Source: Oscillospiraceae bacterium
GTDB lineage: Bacteria > Bacillota > Clostridia > Oscillospirales > CAG-272
Direction of reading: 5' to 3'
DNA length: 52,199 nucleotides
NCBI GenBank assembly: GCA_015064415.1
Contig: SVSG01000013.1
Span: forward strand, 1 to 52,199
Shown: positions 15,117-23,209 of the stretch, piece by piece
Numbering within the stretch: the first letter of the stretch is position 1
Layout of the letters: every line of letters starts with the position of its first letter
Notes under the pieces: generated by a model
What the model was told of the DNA's origin: nothing
What the model saw: only the letters and a program-made list of their open reading frames with translations
Database searches by the model: none
Program-made: the position numbers and the translations under genes

Positions 15117-17123
15117 GTGTCGGAAAATGGCTTTTTGCCCCTCACGCGGGCGCAGATGGATGCGCGCGGGTGGGATGCGCCTGATTTTGTATACGTTACG
15201 GGTGATGCTTACGTGGATCACCCGTCCTTTGGCGTCGCCATCATCTCCCGCGTGCTGGAGGCCGCGGGCTATCGCGTGGCGATCCTTTCTCAGCCGGACT
15301 ACAAAAGCGCGGACGCGTTCCGCACCTTCGGCCGCCCGCGCCTCGGCTTTCTGGTGACGGCGGGCAACATCGACTCGATGGTGGCGCACTATACCGCCGC
15401 CAAGAAAAAGCGCTCGAAGGACTATTACTCCCCCGGCGGAGTCGCGGGCAAGCGCCCCGATCGCGCCGTGATTGTGTATTGCAACCGCATCCGCGAGGCA
15501 TACGGCGACGTGCCGATCATCCTCGGGGGACTTGAGGCCTCCTTGCGCCGCTTCGCGCATTACGATTATTGGGATAACCGTGTGCGCCGCTCGGTGCTGG
15601 TGGATGCGCGCGCCGACATCCTTACCTACGGGATGGGAGAAAACATTTTGCTTCGCATTGCGGAGCTTTTGCAAAAGGGCGTGCCCGTGCGCAAGATCCG
15701 CGACGTGCGGGGCACGGTGTTCCTTGCCGCGCGCGGGGACACGGTGCATTATCCCGTGGCGGCGGAGTTTGATTTTAACCGTCTGAAAACCGAAAAACGC
15801 TACTACGCTGAGGCGTTTGGCGTACAATATCGCAATCAGGACGCCATCAGCGGCAAGGCACTTGTGGAGTATTACGACGACAAAATGCTGGTGCAGAATC
15901 CGCCGATGCCCCCCTTGGAGCGCGCGGAGCTTGACCGCGTGTACGCCCTGCCGTATCAGCGCACCTACCACCCCGATTACGAGAAGGAGGGCGGCGTGCC
16001 CGCCATCGAGGAGGTGCAGTTCTCGCTCACCCACAACCGCGGGTGCTTTGGCGCGTGCAATTTCTGCGCGCTTGCCTTCCACCAAGGGCGCACCGTGCGC
16101 TCGCGTAGCATCGACAGCGTGGTCGCGGAGGCGAAAAAGATCACCGAGATGCCGACCTTCAAGGGGTATATTCATGACGTCGGCGGCCCCACCGCCAACT
16201 TCCGCTATCCCGCGTGCGACAAGCAGCTGAAAAGCGGCGTCTGCACGCACCGCAAGTGTCTGGCGCCAAAGCCCTGCCCCAACCTCAAGGTGGACCACCG
16301 CGAATATATTCAACTTTTGGAGGCGATCGAGGCCTTACCGCGCGTGAAAAAAGTCTTTATCCGCTCGGGCATCCGCTTTGATTACCTTTTGGCCGACCCC
16401 GACGAGAGCTTTTTCAAAAAGCTGGTGCGCGACCACGTCAGCGGACAGCTGAAGGTCGCCCCCGAGCATTGCTCGCCGCGCGTGCTGGACGCGATGGGTA
16501 AGCCGCACTTTGAGGTGTATGAAAAATTCCGCAAACGCTATTTTGAGCTGACCAAGTCGATCGGCAAGGAGCAATATCTGGTGCCTTATCTGATGTCCAG
16601 TCATCCGGGGTGCGAGCTGCGCGATGCCGTGGCGCTTTCCGAGTGCCTCAAGCGCGACCACTACGCACCCGAGCAGGTGCAGGACTTTTACCCCACGCCC
16701 GGCACCGCCTCGACGGTGATGTACTACACGGGCATCGACCCGCTTTCGATGAAAAACGTGTTCGTGGCCGACACGCCCGAGGAAAAGCAGCTCCAGCGCG
16801 CGCTGTTGCAATGCAATCGCCCCGAAAACGCCACGCTTGTGCGCCGCGCGTTGCGCGCGGCGGGCCGCGAGGATCTGATCGGCTTCGGCCCGAACTGTCT
16901 GGTGCGCCCCGAGGGTGGGGAGCACCGCCCGAAGCCAAAGGACGCACGCGGCGGTGAAAAAGCCGCAAAAACGAAAAACACCCCCAAACGGGGTGAGAAA
17001 AACGCGGCTCGCACCCCCTCACGCAGGGAAAAGCCCACCAAGCCGCGCGGCGGTGCCGCGACGGGCAAAAAGAGCGGCGCGCAAGGGCGCGCCACGGGCA
17101 AGCCGCAAAAATACAAAAAGTAA
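15117..17123 (+). CDS. YgiQ family radical SAM protein
   Basis: The GTG start at 15117 has AAAAAGGAGG 7 bases upstream; the longer frame overlaps the SDR gene. The 668-aa product matches the YgiQ/UPF0313 family: N-terminal domain with FLPLTRAQMDARGWD and DAYVDHPSFGVA, a middle NYYSPGG-like region, the radical SAM motif CFGACNFC (about 309-316) and the C-terminal VQDFYPTPGT and PGTASTVMYYTG segment. Function not established. Residues about 600-668 form a very basic Lys/Arg/Ala/Gly/Thr-rich tail that looks unstructured and could contact RNA. A terminator hairpin follows after about 80 bp. Confidence 0.92.
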   Translation: MSENGFLPLTRAQMDARGWDAPDFVYVTGDAYVDHPSFGVAIISRVLEAAGYRVAILSQPDYKSADAFRTFGRPRLGFLVTAGNIDSMVAHYTAAKKKRSKDYYSPGGVAGKRPDRAVIVYCNRIREAYGDVPIILGGLEASLRRFAHYDYWDNRVRRSVLVDARADILTYGMGENILLRIAELLQKGVPVRKIRDVRGTVFLAARGDTVHYPVAAEFDFNRLKTEKRYYAEAFGVQYRNQDAISGKALVEYYDDKMLVQNPPMPPLERAELDRVYALPYQRTYHPDYEKEGGVPAIEEVQFSLTHNRGCFGACNFCALAFHQGRTVRSRSIDSVVAEAKKITEMPTFKGYIHDVGGPTANFRYPACDKQLKSGVCTHRKCLAPKPCPNLKVDHREYIQLLEAIEALPRVKKVFIRSGIRFDYLLADPDESFFKKLVRDHVSGQLKVAPEHCSPRVLDAMGKPHFEVYEKFRKRYFELTKSIGKEQYLVPYLMSSHPGCELRDAVALSECLKRDHYAPEQVQDFYPTPGTASTVMYYTGIDPLSMKNVFVADTPEEKQLQRALLQCNRPENATLVRRALRAAGREDLIGFGPNCLVRPEGGEHRPKPKDARGGEKAAKTKNTPKRGEKNAARTPSRREKPTKPRGGAATGKKSGAQGRATGKPQKYKK

Positions 17124-17140
17124 AATAGGAAGAATATGCG

Positions 17141-17166
17141 GAGAAGCTTTCGCGAAGGCCTCTCCC
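17141..17166. repeat. Imperfect palindrome of the terminator-like repeat family
   Basis: GGAGAAGCTTTCGC and GCGAAGGCCTCTCC pair with two mismatches around a central TTCGCGAA. It resembles the palindromes at 5383-5414, 24841-24876 and 37591-37622 in architecture and lies just after the YgiQ gene. Confidence 0.5.
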
Positions 17167-17201
17167 GCGCCCTCTTCAAAGACAAATGAGCATCGCTCAA
17201 C

Positions 17202-17230
17202 AAAAAAAGACCGCGTGCGGTCTTTTTTTG
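17202..17230 (+). terminator. Intrinsic terminator after the YgiQ gene
   Basis: AAAAAAAGACCG and CGGTCTTTTTTT form the stem with a 4-base loop; the 3' arm runs into a T-run, followed by gtttg. It would also act in reverse. Confidence 0.85.
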
Positions 17231-17237
17231 TTTGTCT

Positions 17238-17266
17238 GCATATCCCGCGTGGCGCCCGCATATCTA
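17238..17266 (+). promoter_or_regulatory. Possible sigma-E type (mother-cell) promoter of spoIIIAH
   Basis: GCATATC (17238-17244), 14-bp spacer and CATATCTA (17259-17266) resemble the sigma-E pattern (ATATT, 14-15 bp, CATACA-T). No sigma-A promoter is seen between the preceding terminator and the gene. The match is imperfect, so this is an inference helped by the known mother-cell expression of spoIIIAH. Confidence 0.4.
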
Positions 17267-17302
17267 TGAATGAGGCCAACACGAAAAAAGGAGGATTGCT
17301 GT

Positions 17303-17863
17303 ATGGACACTCAACTGGAACTGAAGAAGGAAGTAAAACCCATGCCGAAGATCGGGCGCAAGCAGATCGCCGTGGTCTGCGCGGTGCTGCTGATCGCGGC
17401 GGCGGTCGTGCTGAACGTGGTGCTGTTTCAAAATCAGACGCCCACCGTGCAAAACCCCGACACGAACACGGGCGGCAGCGTAGACGGTGGCACGCAGGAC
17501 GGTGCCAACACGCTTGACGGTTACTTTTCCGCCACGCAGGTCAGCCGCCAACGCGCCCGTGACGAGGCGCTGGAGGTGCTGCAAAGCGTAGTGGACAGCG
17601 AGGAGGCGGACGAGGCGACCAAGACGGGCGCCCTGCAGGAGATCTCTGAGCTGGCACGCGCGATGGAGGCCGAGGCGAACATCGAAACGCTGGTGCTGGC
17701 CAAGGGCTTTGCTCAGTGCGTGGCCGTCATCAACGGCGAGGCCTGCTCGGTCGTTGTGAGCGGCGAGGGCGAGCTGCAGCCCGCACAGATCTCGCAGATC
17801 AACGAGATCGTGTACGAGCAAGCAGGCATCCACCCCACCAACGTCAAGATCATCACAAAATAA
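17303..17863 (+). CDS. spoIIIAH: SpoIIIAH-like stage III sporulation protein
   Basis: The ATG at 17303 has AAAAAGGAGG upstream. The 186-aa product has a short cytosolic N-terminus, one membrane segment (IAVVCAVLLIAAAVVLNVVLF, about 22-42), a variable Thr/Gly/Asp linker, and the SpoIIIAH domain with the recognisable ARDEALEVLQ helix, the long Glu/Ala helix, and the beta segment ending IHPTNVKIITK. In B. subtilis SpoIIIAH in the mother cell membrane binds forespore SpoIIQ to build the feeding channel. Here it stands alone between two terminators, away from the spoIIIAA-AG genes it normally ends. It is the main evidence that this organism can form spores. Confidence 0.85.
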   Translation: MDTQLELKKEVKPMPKIGRKQIAVVCAVLLIAAAVVLNVVLFQNQTPTVQNPDTNTGGSVDGGTQDGANTLDGYFSATQVSRQRARDEALEVLQSVVDSEEADEATKTGALQEISELARAMEAEANIETLVLAKGFAQCVAVINGEACSVVVSGEGELQPAQISQINEIVYEQAGIHPTNVKIITK

Positions 17864-17864
17864 C

Positions 17865-17902
17865 AAAAAGCCCGAAAACGGTATCCGTTTTCGGGCTTTT
17901 TG
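17865..17902. terminator. Bidirectional terminator between spoIIIAH and the LRR lipoprotein gene
   Basis: AAAAAGCCCGAAAACGG and CCGTTTTCGGGCTTTTT form a perfect 17-bp stem with loop TAT. T-runs occur on both strands, and the two convergent genes end 1 and 12 bp from it. Confidence 0.92.
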
Positions 17903-17913
17903 TATTTCGGTTG

Positions 17914-20900
17914 TTATTGCTTTTTCAGGATGCCGTGGTGAAGGATCGAGTAGTCCGCCTTCGCCAGCAGATAGGCGGCGTTATAGGGGTCCCCGTCCAG
18001 TGTGGCGTCGGTCACGCCGTACTCGTACCAGCCGTCCGCCCACATCCAATCCCATTCGGTTTCGAAATAGGCGGTCTCCAAATTGGTGTTGGTAAAGGCA
18101 TAGCGTGCGATCGACGTGACGTTGGCGGGGATGGTGATCGAGCGCAGCCCCGTGTTTTCAAAGGAGCGCGTGGAGATGCTGACAAGCGTGTCGGGCAAGC
18201 GAATGCTTTTCAGAGCGGTACAGTTCATAAAGGCGCTTACACCGATCGAGGTGACGTTTTCCATATTGACGGTGGTAAGCGCGATGCAACCGTCGAAGGC
18301 CTTGGTGGGAATTTCGATCGTGTGCTTCGGCTTGATGGTGATCTCGGCAAGCTGCATGCAGGATGCAAAGGCGGCGTCCGCGATAAATCTGACGTCGGCG
18401 TGCAGCGTGCAGGCGGTGACGTCTTTTTTCACGGGCTTCAAAAGCAGGAAATAGGGGTTGGTGGGGGTGGCAAGATAAACGGCGTTTTCGTACACGGTGC
18501 CCTCAAGCGAATTGCAGTAGAAGAATACCTCGGTGCCCATCACCTGCGTGAGGGTGTCCGGCAGGATGAGGTGCTTCAGATTGTGGCAGGCGGCAAAGGC
18601 CCTGCTGTAAAGCACGGTATCCTTGGTAAGGGTGACGCTTTCCAGCGCTTGAGGGATATTCCAGCCGGTCTCCTGCAGCTGATCGTGACTGCTGCCCGCG
18701 CCGAAGATGTGACCCAGATACTTGGTCTCCCAACTACTGGTGCTGAGCGTTTCACCAAGGAAGGGCAGCGTCAGCACTTGCAGATTCGGTGTTTTCAAGG
18801 CGCCCTTGGCCACGTAGGTCATCGCATCGGGGATCACCAGCGCGGTGATGGCGTCACTGCCGATGGAGTTTTCCATCAGATGCGTGAGGGTGGTGGGCAA
18901 GCGCAGATCGGTGAGAAAATGGCAGTTGTGAAGAGCGTATTCCTCCAACACCTGCGTGCCCTCGGCCAGCAGAATTTGTTGGAAGGGGCAGCCGTCAAAG
19001 GCGTAGGCGGTGATGGTGGCGGCGTTCGTCACAGCCACGGCTTTCAGCGAGGTGGGAATGCCGTAATTGTCATTGCGCGAGGCGGACTGACCGTCTTTCA
19101 AGAAGAGCCAGCCGAAGCGGCGCGCGGTGGCGTTTTGTCTGTCTGTGCCGACGAAGGGAACGGACAGCGACTCCAGCCCCTCACAGCCGTAGAACACGCC
19201 GTAAGAAAGCGAGCTGAGCGAGTGGGGCAGGGTGACGTTTTTGAGCGCGACGCATCCCGCAAAGGCGTGTGCGCCGATGCTTTGCAGCGTGCCCTTTTCG
19301 GCAAAGTCGAGCTGCGTGAGCGCAATACACCCCTCGAAGGCCTGTTCGTCGATCTTCGTGACGCCCTCGCCAAGGAGGAGGGTGTTCAGCTTGTCGCAGG
19401 AGCGGAAGGCGCCTGCGGCGATCACAGCGGTGTCAAGCTTGACGGTAAGCAGCGCGTCACAGTCGGCAAAGGTCTCCTCGCCAAGGATCACGTTCGCGGG
19501 GACCGTCAGCGCGGAAAGCGCGCTTTTTTGAAAGGCGGCGAACCCAAGCGTCAGCGTGGTCGCCCCTTGCGGGAAGGTGACGGAGGCGAGCGCGGGCATT
19601 TCGGCAAAGGCAAGCTCTCCCACCGAGACAAGCGCGTCGGGCAGGGTGACGTGCTCCAGCATACTGCCAACAAAGGCGGCCTCCCCGATCGCGGTAAGGC
19701 GTGCGGGCAGGGTAAGCTTGCGCAAGGAGGTGCAATGGTAAAAGGAAAAATAGCCGATGGAGGTGATCTCGTCGGAAAGGATGACCTCCTGCAGCGCGTC
19801 GAACTCCGCAAAGGCGTGGTTCGGCACGCGGTCGGTATCATGCAACGTCACCGACGTCAGCGCGGGACGCTTGTCCTCCTCGAAAAGGGCGGCAAGGCCG
19901 TCTTGGAATTCATCCTCCGGTGCTCGCGTGTGCCCGATGAAGGGGATTGTGAGGCGCGTGAGCGCGGGGCAATCGCGGAAGGTGACGCGCCAGAAGGTCT
20001 GCACCGTGGCGGGGAAAATGACCTCCTGCAGCGCGGGGCAGCTTTCGAAGGCGGCGCTTTTGACCTCTGTGAGGCAATCGGTAAAGATCACGCGCTCCAG
20101 ATGCGCGCAATACTGGAAGCTGCTTGCATACAGGATCTGCTGATCCGTCACGGTCACGGTCTTCAGCGTTTCGGGGATCTCGGGGTTTTCCGTTCTGTAT
20201 TCAAGGAAAAGCCACCCGAGCGACTGATCCCACGATGCATCGGCAAGGTGGCCGACGAAGGGGAGGGTCAGCGTTTGCAGGGAGGGGAGATAGGCAAACG
20301 AGCAGTTGTCCATTTCCTTCACGCTGGCAGGAACGACGATCTCGGTGACCGTCTCGGAGGTGGGGGTCACTTCCTCAAAAAACTGCGTGATGCGAATAAC
20401 GGGCAGGCCCTTGTAGGTCGGGGGCACCAGAATGGTGGTGGTGTTCAAAAAGTCGCACCCGTTCACCCAATAGGCGTTCTTTTCCTCGTCATACAGATAG
20501 CGCAGACCGTCGGTGTAGGGGATGACGGGGATCTCGACCACGTCTTGCTCACCGCAGGTCTTGCAGGTCTTCACGCGCTCGCCGACAGAGTCCTCTGTCG
20601 CGGGAACGGTGATCACCCATTCACCGTGGTCATGGTTCCATGGATCGGTGTCCAGCACACGCTCCCACGTGTCACCGCAGCGCGTGCAGGTGAGGCGCTC
20701 CAGCCCGTCGGTAAGGCAGGTGGCGGGGGTGACGATCTCACTTTCGTGGGTGCATTCACCGCCAAGCGCGGGGAGCACCTCCTCGTAGCCGTCGCCGCAT
20801 TCACATTCGTAGTAGTGCCATCCTGCATCCGTGCAGGTGGGGGGCTCGGTGCTTGTGAGCACGTGGTTGTGGCTGTGCTGGGGCGCAGGGGGCTCTTGTG

Positions 20901-20985
20901 CGCCGCTGTTGGGGGTCTCGCTGCCGCAAGAGACCGTCAAAAGCAGACAGGCCACAAGCGCAAAGAGAAGAATAAAACGCTTCAT
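17914..20985 (-). CDS. Large BspA-like leucine-rich-repeat surface lipoprotein
   Basis: The 1,023-aa product begins MKRFILLFALVACLLLTVSC, a lipoprotein signal with lipid-modified Cys at 20; AAGGAG precedes the ATG. Residues about 35-150 hold three cysteine-rich units of the type TCTDAGWHYYECECGDG, TCLTDGLERLTCTRCGDTW and ERVKTCKTCGEQ (CxxCG pairs). From about 160 to the end it has some 20 or more LRR_5 (BspA/Treponema type) repeats, with the recurring pattern A-F-x-x-C-x-x-L-x-x-V-x-L-P. Such proteins bind host or bacterial surfaces in known cases; the ligand here is unknown. No cell-wall sorting signal is present, so the lipid is the anchor. It is transcribed alone from the promoter at 21022-21050. 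Confidence 0.9.
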   Translation of the reverse strand: MKRFILLFALVACLLLTVSCGSETPNSGAQEPPAPQHSHNHVLTSTEPPTCTDAGWHYYECECGDGYEEVLPALGGECTHESEIVTPATCLTDGLERLTCTRCGDTWERVLDTDPWNHDHGEWVITVPATEDSVGERVKTCKTCGEQDVVEIPVIPYTDGLRYLYDEEKNAYWVNGCDFLNTTTILVPPTYKGLPVIRITQFFEEVTPTSETVTEIVVPASVKEMDNCSFAYLPSLQTLTLPFVGHLADASWDQSLGWLFLEYRTENPEIPETLKTVTVTDQQILYASSFQYCAHLERVIFTDCLTEVKSAAFESCPALQEVIFPATVQTFWRVTFRDCPALTRLTIPFIGHTRAPEDEFQDGLAALFEEDKRPALTSVTLHDTDRVPNHAFAEFDALQEVILSDEITSIGYFSFYHCTSLRKLTLPARLTAIGEAAFVGSMLEHVTLPDALVSVGELAFAEMPALASVTFPQGATTLTLGFAAFQKSALSALTVPANVILGEETFADCDALLTVKLDTAVIAAGAFRSCDKLNTLLLGEGVTKIDEQAFEGCIALTQLDFAEKGTLQSIGAHAFAGCVALKNVTLPHSLSSLSYGVFYGCEGLESLSVPFVGTDRQNATARRFGWLFLKDGQSASRNDNYGIPTSLKAVAVTNAATITAYAFDGCPFQQILLAEGTQVLEEYALHNCHFLTDLRLPTTLTHLMENSIGSDAITALVIPDAMTYVAKGALKTPNLQVLTLPFLGETLSTSSWETKYLGHIFGAGSSHDQLQETGWNIPQALESVTLTKDTVLYSRAFAACHNLKHLILPDTLTQVMGTEVFFYCNSLEGTVYENAVYLATPTNPYFLLLKPVKKDVTACTLHADVRFIADAAFASCMQLAEITIKPKHTIEIPTKAFDGCIALTTVNMENVTSIGVSAFMNCTALKSIRLPDTLVSISTRSFENTGLRSITIPANVTSIARYAFTNTNLETAYFETEWDWMWADGWYEYGVTDATLDGDPYNAAYLLAKADYSILHHGILKKQ

Positions 20986-21021
20986 CGGCAAGTTCTCCTT
21001 CTATTTGATAACGTTGGTTTT

Positions 21022-21050
21022 ATTATACAAGAAAACGGAGAAATTGTCAA
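21022..21050 (-). promoter_or_regulatory. Strong sigma-A promoter of the LRR lipoprotein gene
   Basis: Minus strand TTGACA (21045-21050), 17-bp spacer, TATAAT (21022-21027): consensus at every position of both boxes. It is 37 bp before the start codon. Confidence 0.88.
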
Positions 21051-21084
21051 GAAAAAACAAGGAAGTATCGCGGGTTTGCGGATG

Positions 21085-21217
21085 GCGGGCGATTTGGCTC
21101 GCGAAGCGAGGTGGGGAATGGCCCCTACGGGTTTGTGCGATTTCCCGCCAAACGGTGCGGCTTTCCGCGAACCGGTAGGGGCTGGCGCCTCGACAGCCCG
21201 TTTGTGTGTCAGGGATG
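21085..21217. repeat. Dispersed repeat modules
   Basis: The module gcgatttggctcgcgaagcg / aggtggggaatggcccctac / gggtttgtgcg recurs at 24334-24390, 24666-24720 and 37443-37494 with few changes. A gccaaacggtgcggc piece matches the 70-bp tandem repeat at 117-290. No gene is present. Confidence 0.7.
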
Positions 21218-21384
21218 GCATCCTCACCCGTCACCCTACGGGTGCCACCCTCCCCTCCTTGGGGAGGGACAAACAACATTTTTGCTTCCTTCAATAGACG
21301 GTAAAATTTTGTTTCTGTTTGAAATTTCATAAAACTTCCCGTCTATTGTAAAAATAAACGCTTGCGGAAGTCCCTCCCCAATGA
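21218..21384. mobile_element. MITE-like element, copy C
   Basis: The left flank is gcatcctcacccgtcaccct then CCACCCTCCCCTCCTTGGGG; the core runs from TCAATAGACGG (21291-21301) to CCCGTCTATTGT (21338-21349) with GAAATTTCA inside; the right arm GTCCCTCCCCAA ends at about 21381. The right arm is followed by a different module (gctgtcctcgc) than in copy A, so the outer arms recombine or were truncated. Confidence 0.65.
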
Positions 21385-21484
21385 AGGCTGTCCTCGCATC
21401 ACGCTTGCGTGGGCGAGGACAACCGCCCTACGAGTTTGCGCGGTTTCGGGGCGAACGGTATGGCGTTTTTTTGACATACGGACG

Positions 21485-21530
21485 CAAAAACGGCCTCCCT
21501 GCCATCTGTTGGATGGCAGGGAGGCCGTTT
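21485..21530 (-). terminator. Terminator of the NfeD-SPFH operon
   Basis: On the minus strand AAACGGCCTCCCTGCCATC pairs with GATGGCAGGGAGGCCGTTT across a 5-base loop, followed by a T-run. It begins 18 bp after the stop codon of the SPFH gene. Confidence 0.9.
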
Positions 21531-21548
21531 CGCTTACGATGCTTGTAA

Positions 21549-22490
21549 TCAGCTCTCCGTTTGCTCAGGCTTGGCGGCTACCTCAGCGAGGGCCGTGATG
21601 GTACCTGCCAGATTTTGCAGCTCGGAGGGGATGATAATCTTGGTGGCTTTGCCGTCCGCGACCTTGGCCAGCGCCTCATAGCTCTTCAGCACCAGTACCT
21701 CCTTCACGGGGGGCACGTCATTGAGCATGCGCAAGCCCGCTGCGGTGGCCTCTTGCACCTTCAGGATGGCCTCGGCTTCGCCCTCGGCCTCGCGGATGCG
21801 TGCCTCGCGCTGTGCCTCGGCGCGCAGGATGGCGGCCTGCTTTTCGGCCTCGGCGTCAAGGATGGCGGATTGCTTGCGGCCCTCTGCCACCAGAATGGCG
21901 GAGTTCTTTTCACCCTCGGCGCGCAGGATAGCCTCGCGGCGTTCGCGCTCTGCCTTCATCTGCTTTTCCATCGCGTCCTGGATCTCGCGGGGCGGGATGA
22001 TGTTTTTCAGCTCCACGCGGTTGACCTTGATGCCCCAAGCGTCGGTGGCCTGGTCCAGGATCGAGCGCATTTTGGTGTTGATGGTGTCGCGCGAGGTCAG
22101 CGTGCCGTCCAGATCCAGCTCGCCGATCATGTTACGAAGGGTGGTGGCGGTGAGGTTTTCAATGGCGAAGATGGGGTTGGTGACGCCGTAGGCATACAGC
22201 TTGCAGTCGGTGATCTGGAAATAGACCACAGTGTCGATCTGCATGCGCACGTTATCCTTGGTGATGACGGATTGAGGCGGGAAGTCCACCACCTGCTCCA
22301 TCAAATTGACCTTTTTGCTGATCTTTTCGATGAAGGGGATCTTCACGTGCAGGCCGTTGCCCCAGGTCGCACGGTAAGAGCCCAGACGCTCCACCACAAA
22401 GGCGTGTGCCTGCGGCACGATCTGGATGTTGGCGATCAGGATGATCAACAGCACCACAAGAACACAGATAATTGCAATAATAGCTCCCAT
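21549..22490 (-). CDS. SPFH/Band 7 (stomatin-like) membrane protein
   Basis: The 313-aa product has an N-terminal membrane segment (AIICVLVVLLIILIANIQIVP), then the SPFH domain with the family hallmarks QAHAFVVERLG, LMEQVVDFPPQSVITKDNV and DWGIK-like AWGIKVNRVELKNI, then an Ala/Glu/Arg-rich coiled coil (about 175-260) and a C-terminal segment. Stomatin-like proteins form large rings on the membrane and organise lipid microdomains and proteases. The pairing with an NfeD gene 21 bp upstream in the same operon is the standard arrangement and confirms the call. Confidence 0.93.
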   Translation of the reverse strand: MGAIIAIICVLVVLLIILIANIQIVPQAHAFVVERLGSYRATWGNGLHVKIPFIEKISKKVNLMEQVVDFPPQSVITKDNVRMQIDTVVYFQITDCKLYAYGVTNPIFAIENLTATTLRNMIGELDLDGTLTSRDTINTKMRSILDQATDAWGIKVNRVELKNIIPPREIQDAMEKQMKAERERREAILRAEGEKNSAILVAEGRKQSAILDAEAEKQAAILRAEAQREARIREAEGEAEAILKVQEATAAGLRMLNDVPPVKEVLVLKSYEALAKVADGKATKIIIPSELQNLAGTITALAEVAAKPEQTES

Positions 22491-22511
22491 AATTTTTCTC
22501 CTTTATTTTAT

Positions 22512-22928
22512 TTATTTGACGATCAACTTTACGCCCTGCACCGCGGTGACGGTCACCGTTTCTCCCACGGCGATCACGCGGTTCTCCTCGGAGCGGGCAG
22601 ACCAGCAAAGCCCGCCGACCTTGACCTCGCCCACCTCGTCGATGTTGCGGATCTCCTCGGTCACGATGCAGCTTTTGCCGATGATGGCGTCCACGTTGGT
22701 CTTTTCGTTGCCGGGCTTGAGAAATTTGCGGCAAAGCGGGCGGGTCGCGATCACCAGCGCAAGCCCCACCACCACAAATACCAGCATTTGCAGCCATACG
22801 GGCAAGTCAAACAGCGACAATACCATGGAAACCAGTGCCGCAGGGAAGAACCAGATGGCCACAAAGTCGCTTGTCAGCGCCTCGATGACCACGGCGGCAA
22901 CCAGAATGCCGATCCATAGATATAACAT
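22512..22928 (-). CDS. NfeD family membrane protein
   Basis: The 138-aa product has two or three membrane segments in residues 1-65 (YLWIGILVAAVVIEAL; IWFFPAALVSMVLSLF; LQMLVFVVVGLALVIA) and a C-terminal OB-fold domain with the usual IGKSCIVTEEI and GEVKVGGLCWSARSEE features. It is the short NfeD form lacking the ClpP-like protease domain. It acts with the SPFH protein encoded just downstream. GGAGG lies before the ATG, and the operon has its own promoter at 22990-23019. Confidence 0.92.
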   Translation of the reverse strand: MLYLWIGILVAAVVIEALTSDFVAIWFFPAALVSMVLSLFDLPVWLQMLVFVVVGLALVIATRPLCRKFLKPGNEKTNVDAIIGKSCIVTEEIRNIDEVGEVKVGGLCWSARSEENRVIAVGETVTVTAVQGVKLIVK

Positions 22929-22989
22929 AGAAAACTCCTCCTTTCCATGCGGGAAGCGGCGGCTCGCGCGCGCCTTCCCCGTTGTTTTT

Positions 22990-23019
22990 ATTATAGCATG
23001 TGCAAGGCGGAAAAGTCAA
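22990..23019 (-). promoter_or_regulatory. Promoter of the NfeD-SPFH operon
   Basis: Minus strand TTGACT (23014-23019), 18-bp spacer, TATAAT (22990-22995), 62 bp before the nfeD start. Confidence 0.8.
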
Positions 23020-23150
23020 GAACCAAAACGCGCGGCGGCGGGCGGTGGTGGAAAAAGAGAGACGGTTTTTGGCCATTATCCTATCGCCAAGTCACTTTTT
23101 TGCGCGCGCAGAACGCTTTTTTGCGCGTTTTTGCGGCAGGTTCGGCGGTA

Positions 23151-23179
23151 TTGACAAATTTCTTTTGCCATGCTATAAT
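23151..23179 (+). promoter_or_regulatory. Consensus sigma-A promoter of the PYGQ-repeat lipoprotein gene
   Basis: TTGACA (23151-23156), 17-bp spacer, TATAAT (23174-23179). Transcription would start near 23186, leaving a short leader with the ribosome binding site GGAAAGGAG. Confidence 0.88.
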
Positions 23180-23209
23180 GAAATCAGAAACCGGAAAGGA
23201 GTGAACCAA

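Noticed and set aside
17716..21297. Plus-strand open frame of about 1,190 codons opposite the LRR lipoprotein gene
   Set aside because: Antisense shadow of the repeat-rich LRR gene; it crosses the end of spoIIIAH, a bidirectional terminator and intergenic repeats.
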